Source of the DNA: Streptomyces sp. NBC_00539
Lineage (GTDB): Bacteria; Actinomycetota; Actinomycetes; Streptomycetales; Streptomycetaceae
Reading direction: 5' to 3'
Assembly: GCF_036346105.1 (NCBI RefSeq)
Contig: NZ_CP107811.1
Coordinates: forward strand, 1,736,001-1,800,000
DNA length: 64,000 bases
Positions 25,047 to 33,848 of the stretch are shown here, piece after piece. How positions within the stretch are numbered: the first letter of the stretch is position 1; every line of letters begins with the position of its first letter. Below the pieces are notes generated by a model. That model made no database searches. It saw only the letters and a list, made by a program, of their open reading frames with translations, and had not been told where the DNA came from. The translations under genes and the position numbers were made by a program.

Positions 25047-26543
25047 CTAGAACTTCGCGTCCTGGCCGGCGCGGGCGAGGCGGCTGTTGCGGCGGCTGTA
25101 CAGGAAGTAGACGACGAAGCCGATGACCATCCAGACGCCGAACCGCAGCCAGGTCTCGGCGGGCAGGTTGAGCATCAGCCACACGGACGCGGCGATCGAC
25201 AGGATGGGCACCAGCGGCACCCACGGCGTCCGGAACGACCGGTGCAGGTCCGGACGGGTGCGGCGCAGGACGATCACGCCGAGGGCGACGACCACGAATG
25301 CGAACAGCGTGCCGATGTTGACCAGTTCGGCGAGCTTCTCCAGGCTCGTGAAGCCCGCGACGACGGCGATGATCACGCCGAGCGTGATGGTCGCCCGGTA
25401 GGGCGTGCGGTACTTCGGGTGGGTGACGGAGAAGAAGCGGGGCAGCAGTCCGTCACGGCTCATCGCGAAGAACACACGGGTCTGGCCGAGCAGCAGGATC
25501 ATGCACACCGTGATCAGGCCGACGGACGCCCCGAGGCTGATGGCGCCCGAGAAGAAGGGCTGGTTCACCGACTTGAAGGCTTCGGCGAGCGGGGCGGTGG
25601 CCGACATCTGCGTGTACTTCTGCATGCCGGTGACCACCAGCGTCACGGCGACGTAGAGCACCGTGCAGATGATCAGCGAACCGAGGATGCCGCGCGGCAT
25701 GTCCCGCTGGGGGTTCTTGGTCTCCTCCGCCGCGGTGGCCACCACGTCGAAGCCGATGAAGGCGAAGAAGACGAGGGAGGCCGCGGTGAAGATGCCCATG
25801 ACGCCGAAGTTGGTGGGGGCGTAGCCGAAGATCAGCTGCACCAGGGGCGCCTTCCAGCCGCTGCCCGGGGGCTGCTCCTGGGCCGGCGGGATGAACGGCT
25901 TGTAGTTGTCCGCCTTGATGAAGAACAGGCCGGCGACGATGACGAGCAGCACCACCGTCACCTTGATGGCGACGACGATCGCGGTGATCCGGGCCGACAG
26001 CTTCGTCCCCACGACCAGGATCGCGGTCAGTACCAGGACCAGCAGGAAGGCCAACAGGTCGAAGGTGCCTCCCCCGTCGGGCCCCGACAGGGCTGCGGGG
26101 AGGTCCCAGCCGAGGTTGGTGCTCAGCAGGTGGCGCACGTACCCGGACCAGCCGACGGCCACGACGGCGGTACCGAGAGCGAACTCCAGTACGAGGTCCC
26201 AGCCGATGATCCAGGCGGGCAGCTCGCCGATCGAGGCGTAGGAGAAGGTGTACGCCGAACCGGCCACCGGCACGGTGGAGGCGAACTCCGCGTAGCACAG
26301 TGCCGCGAGGGCGCAGACGATGCCCGCCGCGACGAAGGCGAGGGCGGTGGCGGGTCCGGCGTTGTTGCGCGCCGCGATGCCCGTGAGGACGAAGATGCCG
26401 GTGCCGATGATGACGCCGACCCCGAAGACCGTCAGGTCCCAGGCGGAGAGCGACTTGCGGAGCGCGTGTTCCGGCTCCTCCGTGTCGCGGATGGACTGCT
26501 CCACCGTCTTCGTCCGGAAGGGGCTTTTCAGGTTCCTGCTCAC
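25047..26543 (-). CDS. APC-superfamily amino acid permease
   Basis: A 498-residue amino acid/polyamine/organocation permease with about twelve membrane segments, beginning near residue 35 (LTVFGVGVIIGTGIFVLTG), the TM1 unwound-helix signature of the family. The N-terminal 30 residues are charged and cytoplasmic. A hydrophilic insert (NYKPFIPPAQEQPPGSG) lies in an external loop. It most resembles the YfnA/cationic transporter subgroup; the substrate cannot be fixed. The GTG at 26543 is the start. It lies downstream of dxs behind a strong hairpin, so it is probably transcribed on its own, and converges on the LCP gene with 58 bp between. Confidence 0.88.
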   Translation of the reverse strand: MSRNLKSPFRTKTVEQSIRDTEEPEHALRKSLSAWDLTVFGVGVIIGTGIFVLTGIAARNNAGPATALAFVAAGIVCALAALCYAEFASTVPVAGSAYTFSYASIGELPAWIIGWDLVLEFALGTAVVAVGWSGYVRHLLSTNLGWDLPAALSGPDGGGTFDLLAFLLVLVLTAILVVGTKLSARITAIVVAIKVTVVLLVIVAGLFFIKADNYKPFIPPAQEQPPGSGWKAPLVQLIFGYAPTNFGVMGIFTAASLVFFAFIGFDVVATAAEETKNPQRDMPRGILGSLIICTVLYVAVTLVVTGMQKYTQMSATAPLAEAFKSVNQPFFSGAISLGASVGLITVCMILLLGQTRVFFAMSRDGLLPRFFSVTHPKYRTPYRATITLGVIIAVVAGFTSLEKLAELVNIGTLFAFVVVALGVIVLRRTRPDLHRSFRTPWVPLVPILSIAASVWLMLNLPAETWLRFGVWMVIGFVVYFLYSRRNSRLARAGQDAKF

Positions 26544-26578
26544 CGACGCACCTCCGGCTGGTGACGAGGCACACGAGA

Positions 26579-26623
26579 ACGGGCCGGGAGGCCCACCCCC
26601 TCAAGGGTGATCTCCCGGCCCGT
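26579..26623 (-). terminator. Terminator downstream of dxs
   Basis: ACGGGCCGGGAG and CTCCCGGCCCGT are perfect 12-bp arms separated by 21 bases. A smaller CACCC/GGGTG stem nests inside. It starts 28 bp past the dxs stop and separates dxs from the permease gene. Confidence 0.72.
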
Positions 26624-26650
26624 CACACGCAACCGCGCGCGGCCGGTCCG

Positions 26651-28567
26651 TCAGTCGACGGTGGCGGCCGGTGCGCTGTCGTAGCGGCCGTCCAACTTGG
26701 CCACCAGGCCGGTGACCTGCCGGGCGATATCGGGCGCGGTGAGCCCGATCTCGGCCAGGATCTCCTTGCGCAGCGCGTGGTCGAGGAAGCGCTGCGGGAT
26801 GCCGAAGTCGCGCAGCGGTACGTCGACACCCGCGTCGCGCAGGGCCTGCGAGACGGCGGCGCCCACACCGCCGGTACGGCCGTTGTCCTCGACGGTGACG
26901 ACCACGCGGTGCTGCTCGGCGAGCGGGGCCAACGCCTCGTCCACGGGCTTGACCCAGCGCGGGTCGACCACGGTGGTGGAGATGCCCTGCTTGTCGAGCA
27001 GGGCGGCGATCTCCAGGCACATGGGGGCGAGGGCGCCCACCGAGACGAGCAGTACGTCCGGCCGGGTGACCTCCGGCGCGGGGGCGCGCAGCACGTCCAT
27101 GCCGCCGATCCGGCCGACGGCGGGGACGGCGGGGCCGACGACGCCCTTGGAGTAGCGCACGACGGTCGGCGCGTCCTTGACGTCGACGGCCTCGCGCAGC
27201 TGCGCGCGCAGCTGCTCGGCGTCGCGCGGGGCGGCGAGGCGCAGGCCCGGGACGACCTGGAGGATGGACATGTCCCACATGCCGTTGTGCGAGGCGCCGT
27301 CGTCGCCGGTGACGCCCGCACGGTCCAGGACGAAGGTGACCCCGCACTTGTGCAGGGCCACGTCCATCAGGACCTGGTCGAAGGCGCGGTTGAGGAAGGT
27401 CGCGTAGACCGCGAAGACGGGGTGGACGCCGCCGGTGGCGAGGCCGGCCGCGGACGTCGCGGCGTGCTGCTCGGCGATGCCGACGTCGTAGATGCGGTCC
27501 GGGAAGGCCTCGGCGAACTTGTTGAGGCCGACCGGGTGGAGCATGGCGGCGGTGATGCCGACGATGTCCTCGCGTTCGTGGCCGAGCTTGACCATCTCGT
27601 CGGCGAAGACGGAGGTCCAGCTGGCGGCGGCGGTCTTCACGGGCAGGCCGGTGTCCGGGTGGATCACACCGACCGCGTGGAAGCGGTCCGCCTCGTGCTC
27701 CAGCGCCGGGGTGTAACCGCGGCCCTTCTGGGTGAGGCAGTGCACGATGACCGGGCCGCTGAACCGCTTGGCGCGCTGGAGGGCCGATTCCAGGGCCTCG
27801 ATGTCGTGGCCGTCGATGGGGCCGATGTACTTGAGTCCGAGGTCCTCGAACATGCCCTGCGGGGCGATGAAGTCCTTGAGGCCCTTCTTGGCGCCGTGCA
27901 GGGTCTCGAAGAGCGGCTTGCCGACGACCGGAGTGCGCTCCAGGAGCTCCTTGCCGCGGGCGAGGAAGCGCTCGTAGCCGTCCGTGGTGCGCAGGGTGGC
28001 CAGGTGGTTGGCGAGGCCGCCGATGGTGGGGCCGTAGGAGCGCTCGTTGTCGTTGACGACGATGACGAGCGGGCGGTCCTTGGCGGCGGCGATGTTGTTC
28101 AGCGCCTCCCAGGCCATGCCGCCGGTCAGGGCGCCGTCGCCGATGACGGCGGCGACGTGGTGGTCCTCGCGCCGGAGCACCTCGTTGGCCTTGGCGAGGC
28201 CGTCGGCCCAGCCCAGCACCGTGGAGGCGTGCGAGTTCTCGATCACGTCGTGCTCGGACTCGGCGCGCGAGGGGTAGCCGGACAGGCCGCCCTTGGTGCG
28301 CAGGCCGCCGAAGTCCTGGCGGCCCGTGAGCAGCTTGTGGACGTAGGCCTGGTGGCCGGTGTCGAAGAGGACCTTGTCCTTGGGCGAGTCGAAGACCCGG
28401 TGCAGGGCGATCGTCAGTTCGACCACGCCGAGGTTGGGGCCGAGGTGCCCGCCGGTCTTGGAGACGGCGTCGACGAGGAAGGACCTGATCTCGTCGGCGA
28501 GCTGGGAGAGCTCCTCCTGGCTGAGCCGGTCCAGATCGCGCGGTCCCTTGATGCGGGTCAGCAGCAC
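26651..28567 (-). CDS. dxs: 1-deoxy-D-xylulose-5-phosphate synthase
   Basis: A 638-residue thiamine diphosphate enzyme that condenses pyruvate and glyceraldehyde-3-phosphate in the first step of the MEP isoprenoid pathway. Features: [19 protein letters not shown] (His for substrate), the GDG...N ThDP/Mg motif (GDGALTGG to VVNDN), the central transketolase-like domain (DVGIAEQHA), and a C-terminal domain starting near residue 500 (VSVGALAPM). The GTG at 28567 follows AAGGAGG and yields the usual [12 protein letters not shown] start; the open frame upstream is not part of the gene. It may support terpenoid and quinone supply. Confidence 0.96.
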   Translation of the reverse strand: MLLTRIKGPRDLDRLSQEELSQLADEIRSFLVDAVSKTGGHLGPNLGVVELTIALHRVFDSPKDKVLFDTGHQAYVHKLLTGRQDFGGLRTKGGLSGYPSRAESEHDVIENSHASTVLGWADGLAKANEVLRREDHHVAAVIGDGALTGGMAWEALNNIAAAKDRPLVIVVNDNERSYGPTIGGLANHLATLRTTDGYERFLARGKELLERTPVVGKPLFETLHGAKKGLKDFIAPQGMFEDLGLKYIGPIDGHDIEALESALQRAKRFSGPVIVHCLTQKGRGYTPALEHEADRFHAVGVIHPDTGLPVKTAAASWTSVFADEMVKLGHEREDIVGITAAMLHPVGLNKFAEAFPDRIYDVGIAEQHAATSAAGLATGGVHPVFAVYATFLNRAFDQVLMDVALHKCGVTFVLDRAGVTGDDGASHNGMWDMSILQVVPGLRLAAPRDAEQLRAQLREAVDVKDAPTVVRYSKGVVGPAVPAVGRIGGMDVLRAPAPEVTRPDVLLVSVGALAPMCLEIAALLDKQGISTTVVDPRWVKPVDEALAPLAEQHRVVVTVEDNGRTGGVGAAVSQALRDAGVDVPLRDFGIPQRFLDHALRKEILAEIGLTAPDIARQVTGLVAKLDGRYDSAPAATVD

Positions 28568-28722
28568 CCGTGCCTCCTTGCAGTTGCTTGCTGGTCTGTC
28601 GAGTCTAATGTTCCGCTCGCGACGAGCATCATCGGGCGGTACCGGGACGGCCACGCGCCTTTGTCATACCTGTACACACCCCCGGGAAATCACACATCCC
28701 AAACGGGCGCATACCCGCACAG

Positions 28723-28750
28723 GCGTACGCACACATGTACGCACGTGTGC
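28723..28750. other. 28-bp perfect alternating purine-pyrimidine tract
   Basis: Every step from 28723 to 28750 alternates purine and pyrimidine (units GC, GT, AC, AT), a composition prone to Z-DNA under negative supercoiling. It lies in the 254-bp gap between xylH and dxs, next to the xyl terminator and upstream of dxs. Apart from these two elements nothing else is recognised in the gap. Confidence 0.6.
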
Positions 28751-28779
28751 CCGGCGCCACGAAGAGTGGCACCGGGCAC
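28747..28779 (-). terminator. Terminator of the xylFGH operon
   Basis: GTGCCCGG-C-GCCAC and GTGGC-A-CCGGGCAC pair over 13 bp with one mismatch around a GAAGA loop. It lies 43 bp beyond the xylH stop. Confidence 0.65.
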
Positions 28780-28821
28780 TGTGACGGTTCTTACCGCCGG
28801 GTCACGCCTGCGGCACTGCCG

Positions 28822-30141
28822 TCAGGCGCGTCCCGCCGTCTTCTGTGTCTTGCGGGTGACCGAGTCGATGACCACGGTGGCCAGCAGGACCGCGCCGGTG
28901 ATCATGTACTGGATCGGCGTCGCGATGCCTTCCAGGGCCAGACCGTACTGGATCGAGGTGATGACCATGACGCCGAGGAGGGCGTTCCAGGTCCGGCCCC
29001 GGCCGCCGAAGAGGCTGGTGCCGCCGATGACGGCCGCCGCGATCACGTTCATCAGCAGGTCGCCGGCGCCGGCGCTCTGGTTGGCGGCCGCGATCTTGGA
29101 GGCCCAGAAGAGCCCGCCGACGGCGGCGAAGGTGCCGGCGATGGCGAAGACCGCGATGCGGATGCCGGTGACGTTGATGCCCGCGCGCCGGGAGGCCTCG
29201 ACGCTGCCGCCGAGCGCGAAGACGTTGCGCCCGAAGGTCGTGCGGCGCAGCACGAAGTCCGTGCCGACGAGGACGACCAGGAACAGCACCACCGCGAGGG
29301 GCAGGCCCTTGTACTGGTTGAACACCGCGGCCGGGCCGAAGGTGAACACCGCGAGCACGCCGGTGCGCAGCACGATCTCGCCGACCGGCCGGGAGGGGAC
29401 GCCCGCGGCCTGGCGGCGGCGGTTGTCGAAGAAGGTGGCGAGGAAGTACGCCGCCACCGCCACCGCGGCGAGCCCGTAGCCGGCGGCCACGTCCGTGAAG
29501 AAGTACGTGGTCAACTGGCCGACCACGCCCTCGGAGTCGAGGTTGATGGTGCCGTTGCTGCCGAGGATCTGCAGCATCGCGCCGGACCAGAACAGCAGGC
29601 CCGACAGGGTGACGGCGAAGGCCGGGGCGCCGATCCGGGCGAAGAAGAAGCCGTGGAGGGCGCCGATCAGCGCGCCGCCCGCGACGGCGGCCAGGATCGC
29701 GAGCCACTCGTTCACGCCGTGGGTGACGGCGAGGACGGCGACGATCGCGCCCGAGACGCCGCTGACCGAGCCGACCGAGAGGTCGATCTCGCCGAGCAGC
29801 AGCACGAAGATGATGCCGACGGCCATCATGCCGGTGGCGACCATGGTGATCGCGATGTTGGTGAGGTTCTCCGGGGAGAGGAAGTTCGCGTTCAACCCCT
29901 GGAAGATGCCCCAGATGATGATCAGGCCGAGGACGACCGGGATGGAGCCGAGGTCGCCGGCCTTCATCTTGCGGCCGAACTCGCTGAGGTAGCCGGCCAG
30001 GCCCTGCTCGCGGACGAGCAGGCGGGGGTCGACGGCCGGGATGGCGTCGGACGCGGCGGCCGGGTTGACCGGGTCGACGTGTTCCGTCCGGCCCGCGGGG
30101 CCCTTGCCCAGCGGATCGGCGGCAGGGTTCTGGGTGCTCAC
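28822..30141 (-). CDS. xylH: Xylose-type ABC transporter permease (XylH)
   Basis: A 439-residue permease of the ribose/xylose (BPD_transp_2) class. An N-terminal cytoplasmic stretch of about 60 residues precedes ten or more membrane segments. Typical blocks are ILLLGEIDLSVGS-like sequence (VLLLGEIDLSVGSVSG), FFFARIGAPAFAVTLSG and FGRNVFALGGSVEASRRAGI, the EAA-like coupling loop. The GTG start overlaps the xylG stop by four bases. It is the last gene of xylFGH, which follows rok7B7 as in S. coelicolor (SCO6009-6011 recalled). Xylose is the likely substrate by synteny. Confidence 0.88.
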   Translation of the reverse strand: MSTQNPAADPLGKGPAGRTEHVDPVNPAAASDAIPAVDPRLLVREQGLAGYLSEFGRKMKAGDLGSIPVVLGLIIIWGIFQGLNANFLSPENLTNIAITMVATGMMAVGIIFVLLLGEIDLSVGSVSGVSGAIVAVLAVTHGVNEWLAILAAVAGGALIGALHGFFFARIGAPAFAVTLSGLLFWSGAMLQILGSNGTINLDSEGVVGQLTTYFFTDVAAGYGLAAVAVAAYFLATFFDNRRRQAAGVPSRPVGEIVLRTGVLAVFTFGPAAVFNQYKGLPLAVVLFLVVLVGTDFVLRRTTFGRNVFALGGSVEASRRAGINVTGIRIAVFAIAGTFAAVGGLFWASKIAAANQSAGAGDLLMNVIAAAVIGGTSLFGGRGRTWNALLGVMVITSIQYGLALEGIATPIQYMITGAVLLATVVIDSVTRKTQKTAGRA

Positions 30142-30917
30142 TTGCGGGCCTCCCCGGTGCGGGCCGCCCGGCGGGTCACGGCGTTGTCCGTGGCCCCGGT
30201 GATGGCGGAGATGATCTCTTCCTGCGAGGTGTCGGCGACGCTGAAGACGCCGTTGTTGCGGCCCAGCCGCAGCACCGCCACCTTGTCGGCGACGGCCTTC
30301 ACATCGGCCATGTTGTGGCTGATGAGGATGACGGCGTGGCCGCGCTCGCGCAGCCGCTCCACCAGGTCGAGGACCTGGGCGGTCTGCTCGACGCCGAGGG
30401 CCGCCGTCGGCTCGTCGAGGATGACGAGCTTGGGCTCGCCGAGCATCGAACGGGCGATCGCCACGGTCTGGCGCTGACCGCCGGACAGCGAGGCGATGGG
30501 GATCCGGACACTGGGGATCCGGATGGACAGGGTGGTCAGGAGCTCGCGGGCGCGGCGCTCCATCTCCACCTCGTCGAGGATGCCGCGGCGCTTGAGCTCG
30601 CGGCCGAGGAAGAGGTTGCCGACGACGTCGATGTTGTCGCACAGCGCGAGGTCCTGGTAGACCGTCGCGATGCCCAGGTTCTGGGCGTCGTGGGGCTTGC
30701 TGATGGAGACCGGGCGGCCCTCCCACTCGATGACTCCGTCATCGATCGGGTGCACGCCGGCGATCGTCTTGACCAGCGTGGACTTGCCGGCGCCGTTGTC
30801 ACCGACGAGGGCGACCACCTCACCGGAGTGGATCTCGAGTTCTACGTCGGTCAGGGCCTGGACGGCGCCGAACCGCTTCGAGACCCCTCGCAACGCCAGC
30901 ACGGGCGCAGCGGACAC
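30138..30917 (-). CDS. xylG: Xylose-type ABC transporter ATPase (XylG)
   Basis: A 259-residue single-domain ATPase of the sugar (CUT2) class. Walker A GDNGAGKST, signature LSGGQ, Walker B LVILDEP and the switch His in LISHN are all intact. Many CUT2 ATPases carry two nucleotide-binding domains; this one has one and presumably forms a homodimer. The GTG at 30917 is preferred because AAGGAG lies 9 bp upstream; the ATG at 30926 abuts the Shine-Dalgarno and the earlier frame start is unlikely. It overlaps xylH by four bases. The 226-bp space before it contains a hairpin. Confidence 0.87.
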   Translation of the reverse strand: MSAAPVLALRGVSKRFGAVQALTDVELEIHSGEVVALVGDNGAGKSTLVKTIAGVHPIDDGVIEWEGRPVSISKPHDAQNLGIATVYQDLALCDNIDVVGNLFLGRELKRRGILDEVEMERRARELLTTLSIRIPSVRIPIASLSGGQRQTVAIARSMLGEPKLVILDEPTAALGVEQTAQVLDLVERLRERGHAVILISHNMADVKAVADKVAVLRLGRNNGVFSVADTSQEEIISAITGATDNAVTRRAARTGEARK

Positions 30918-31110
30918 ATGAACCATCTCCTTCGCCGCCTGACCGGCGGGGATGTCGTGCAAAAGAGCAGGAACGCGAATGGGGCTGTGGGGGCCGAGGC
31001 CCCCGAATTGCGGGAAAAACGTTTCTGTACCGGCGCCCCGCGGTTGGCGGGGAAAGGGGGCGGGGCGCCGGACAGGCGTGGGTCGTCCCTTTCGGGTCGA
31101 CGGGCCTTCG

Positions 31111-31131
31111 GGCCGGCCACTCGGGCCGGCC
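31111..31131 (-). terminator. Intercistronic hairpin between xylF and xylG
   Basis: GGCCGGCC-ACTCG-GGCCGGCC forms a perfect 8-bp stem 13 bp after the xylF stop. A second weaker stem (GGGGGCC/GGCCCCC) lies near 30990. Such structures commonly protect or attenuate transcripts so that the binding protein is made in excess. Confidence 0.55.
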
Positions 31132-31143
31132 GTTCGGGGCTCT

Positions 31144-32256
31144 TTACTTCAGGCCGACGGCGGCGCAGGCGGCCGCGTACTTGTCGGTGCAGATCTCGTC
31201 GGCCGTGTAGACGCCGTCCTTGACGACGGTGTCCTTGATGTTGGCCTTGGTGAGCGAGACGACCGGGATCAGCACGGACGGGACGCCCTTGGTGGTCGGG
31301 CTGTCGACGTTCTGGTTGACGATGCCGTCGATCTTCTCGTGCTTGGCGAGGGCGACGGCCATCTCGGCGGCGGCCGAGGCCTCCGGCGCGTACGGCTTGT
31401 AGACGCTCATGAACTGCTCACCCGCCACGATGCGCTGCACACCGGCGAGCTCCGCGTCCTGGCCGGTCACGGGGGGCAGGGGGGACAGGCCGGCCGCCTT
31501 GAGGGCGGTGATGATGCCGCCGGCCATGCCGTCGTTGGCGGAGTAGACGCCGATCACCTTGTCCTTGCCGAGCGCCGAGAGCGCGCCCGCCATGTTGGTG
31601 TTGGCGTTCTCCGGCTTCCACTCCTTGGTGTCGTACTCCTTGCCGATGTTCACCTTGCCGTCGAGGACGGAGTGCGCGCCCTTCTTGAACAGGGCGGCGT
31701 TCGGGTCGGTGACGGAGCCGTTCATCATGACGATCTGGCCGTCCTTGGCCTTGTCGCCCAGCGCGTCGAGCAGCGCCTTGCCCTGGACCTTGCCGACCTC
31801 TTCGTTGTCGAAGGAGGTGTAGGCGTCGATCGGGCCTTCGGCGAGGCGGTCGTAGGCGACGACCGGGATGCCGGCGTCCTTGGCCTTCTTGACCGAGCCG
31901 GCGATGGCCTTGGCGTCGACCGCGTCGACGATCAGGACGTCCACCTTGTTGGTGATCATCGTGTCGACCTGCGAGTTCTGCGTGGTCGCGTCCTGCTTGG
32001 CGTTGGCGTAGACGACCTTGGCCTTGCCGCCGGTGAGGTCGGCGACCTTCTTCTCGATGAGCGGCTTGTCGAACTTCTCGTAACGGGCCGTCTGGTTCTC
32101 CGGAAGGAGCAGGCCGACGGTTATCGCGTCGCCCTTGGCCGCGCCCGACTCCTTCGTCTTGTCGCCGGACTCCTTCGCGCTCCCACATGCGGCGAGGGAA
32201 ACGGCCATCGCGCCGGCGGCCACGGCAACAGCGGCTCTGCGCATACGAGTGTTCAT
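31144..32256 (-). CDS. xylF: Xylose-type sugar-binding lipoprotein (XylF)
   Basis: A 370-residue solute-binding protein with lipobox SLAAC (Cys24) and a periplasmic-binding-protein type 1 fold. It matches the XylF/ChvE group: ITVGLLLPENQTARYEKFD, DVLIVDAVDAKAIAG, VVAYDRL, VIGVYSANDGMAGGI and VTGQDAELAGVQRIVAGEQ. It captures sugar outside the membrane for XylGH. A Ser/Lys-rich linker follows the lipid Cys. It is the first gene of the operon, 117 bp below rok7B7 on the same strand; expression of xylFGH is known to rise strongly when rok7B7 is deleted in S. coelicolor. Confidence 0.9.
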   Translation of the reverse strand: MNTRMRRAAVAVAAGAMAVSLAACGSAKESGDKTKESGAAKGDAITVGLLLPENQTARYEKFDKPLIEKKVADLTGGKAKVVYANAKQDATTQNSQVDTMITNKVDVLIVDAVDAKAIAGSVKKAKDAGIPVVAYDRLAEGPIDAYTSFDNEEVGKVQGKALLDALGDKAKDGQIVMMNGSVTDPNAALFKKGAHSVLDGKVNIGKEYDTKEWKPENANTNMAGALSALGKDKVIGVYSANDGMAGGIITALKAAGLSPLPPVTGQDAELAGVQRIVAGEQFMSVYKPYAPEASAAAEMAVALAKHEKIDGIVNQNVDSPTTKGVPSVLIPVVSLTKANIKDTVVKDGVYTADEICTDKYAAACAAVGLK

Positions 32257-32330
32257 TGGTTGAACCTCCCTGACGAGGCCGCGACAGTGCGGCCGAGGTG
32301 GATGCGAGTCAACCCCGGCCGCAGTTTGCC

Positions 32331-32343
32331 GTCAAGGAGTGAA
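32331..32343 (-). promoter_or_regulatory. Candidate Rok7B7 operator upstream of xylF
   Basis: On the minus strand TTCACTCCTTGAC matches 12 of 13 positions of a Rok7B7 motif recalled as TTKAMKHSTTSAV. It lies 75 bp ahead of the xylF start inside the 117-bp gap after rok7B7. The consensus is quoted from memory and needs confirming. Confidence 0.4.
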
Positions 32344-32373
32344 TCCTTAACGAGATGACAACGGTGCCATCCG

Positions 32374-33588
32374 TTATCTAACTGAAGACATCAGGGCGGG
32401 AGCCCGTACTCCGATTCCATTTTCCGCCAAAAGCGTCGAATCGCCCATCTCGCTCAGTACCAGCGCCAGCGCGCCGAGCACCTCCGCGCGACCGCCCAGG
32501 GAGCCCGTGAGCACCGACAGCTGGCGGGCCGCGCTGGGGATCGCGTACCTCCCCACTGATTCACGGATGGGGGCCAGGACGAGTTCACCCGCTTCGGCGA
32601 GCGACCCGCCGAGCACCACCCGGCTGGGGTTCAGCAGGTTGCACAGGCTGGCCACGCCGCTGCCGATGTGACGGCCGACGTCGGTGATGACGCGACGGCA
32701 CCCGGGGTCGCCCTCGCGGGCCAGCTCGACGACCCGATCCATCGTCAACTCCGGTCCGTGGCTGCCCTGGAGGAGGGGCAGGACGTAGCGAGCGGCGGTG
32801 AAGGTCTCCAGGCAGCCGCGGTTGCCGCAACGGCAGACCGGACCCGATTCGTCGAGGGTGATGTGGCCGATCTCGCCCGCCGTGCCCCCGGGTCCCCGGT
32901 AGATCTGACCGTTGATCACCAGGCCGGAACCGACACCGCTGGCGACCTTGATGTAGGCGAGGTCCTTGACCCCCCGGCCGCTGCCCCAGACCAGCTCGCC
33001 GAGGGCGCCCAGGTTCGCGTCGTTGTCCACGTACACGGGCACGCCCAAACGGCTGGACAGCTCCTGGCGCGGGTTGATCCCGGCCCAGCCCGGCAGGATC
33101 GCGGTGGAGCCGAGCGTGCCGGACTCGACGTCGATGGGGCCGGGGACGCCGAGGCCGACGCCGATGACCTTGTCGCGGCCCACCCCGATGCCCGCGATCA
33201 GCCGTCCGACCAGCGCCTCCGCGCGGTCGAAGCCCTCGGTCCAGGAGGCGTCCACGTCCAGCGGCTCGGAGTCCTCGGCGAGCACCTGGTGGGCGAGGTT
33301 GCCCACGGCCACCCGCAGGTGGGTGTGGCCGAAGTCCACGCCGATCACGATGCCCGCGTCCCCGCTGAGCGAGACGCTGCGGGCCCTTCGGCCGCCCGCC
33401 GAGGTGTCGGTGACCTCGACGGTCCCGCCTTCCTTGAGCTCGCGGACGATGTTGGAGACCGTGGCCGCCGACAGTCCGGTGGCGCGGGCGATCTCCGCCT
33501 GCGTCAGTGAACCCGCGAGCCGGACGGCCCGCACGACGCGTTCGAGGTTCGCGCGATGCAGCGACGACTGCGATCCCGGAGTCTGCAC
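32374..33588 (-). CDS. rok7B7: ROK-family transcriptional regulator Rok7B7
   Basis: A 404-residue ROK repressor. The N-terminal winged HTH (about 1-75; LTQAEIARATGLSAATVSNIV) is followed by a sugar-kinase-like ROK domain with GVDFGHTHLRVAV (ATP-like site), VDNDANLGALGE and the zinc motif CRCGNRGCLE. The GTG at 33588 is the start. It is directly upstream of and codirectional with xylFGH, the arrangement of S. coelicolor rok7B7 (SCO6008 recalled), a pleiotropic regulator of xylose transport, carbon catabolite repression and antibiotic production. The ligand is not known from sequence. Confidence 0.88.
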   Translation of the reverse strand: MQTPGSQSSLHRANLERVVRAVRLAGSLTQAEIARATGLSAATVSNIVRELKEGGTVEVTDTSAGGRRARSVSLSGDAGIVIGVDFGHTHLRVAVGNLAHQVLAEDSEPLDVDASWTEGFDRAEALVGRLIAGIGVGRDKVIGVGLGVPGPIDVESGTLGSTAILPGWAGINPRQELSSRLGVPVYVDNDANLGALGELVWGSGRGVKDLAYIKVASGVGSGLVINGQIYRGPGGTAGEIGHITLDESGPVCRCGNRGCLETFTAARYVLPLLQGSHGPELTMDRVVELAREGDPGCRRVITDVGRHIGSGVASLCNLLNPSRVVLGGSLAEAGELVLAPIRESVGRYAIPSAARQLSVLTGSLGGRAEVLGALALVLSEMGDSTLLAENGIGVRAPALMSSVR

Positions 33589-33848
33589 GACTCATCCACT
33601 CCTGCCCATAAGCGACGGCCGGCCGTCGCCCCCCGGCCGGCGATCAGGGCTGAGTGCTCCGAGACACCGGCGTCTCTCCAACTTGTGAACCTTAAGTCGA
33701 GCCTTTGGCCCCTCAGACGTCAAGAGGCTGACACAGCACGAAACGGCCACTATCGGCTATATAGGAGTAAAGAAGGTCGTCCATATCGTATGACGGACCC
33801 CGGGCGAGGGCGGTCCGGGGGCGGGGGCGGCCCGGGCCGGGGGCGGTC

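Noticed and set aside
26561-29479. A 972-codon plus-strand open frame opposite dxs and xylH
   Set aside because: It spans two genes and the gap between them and has no family signature.
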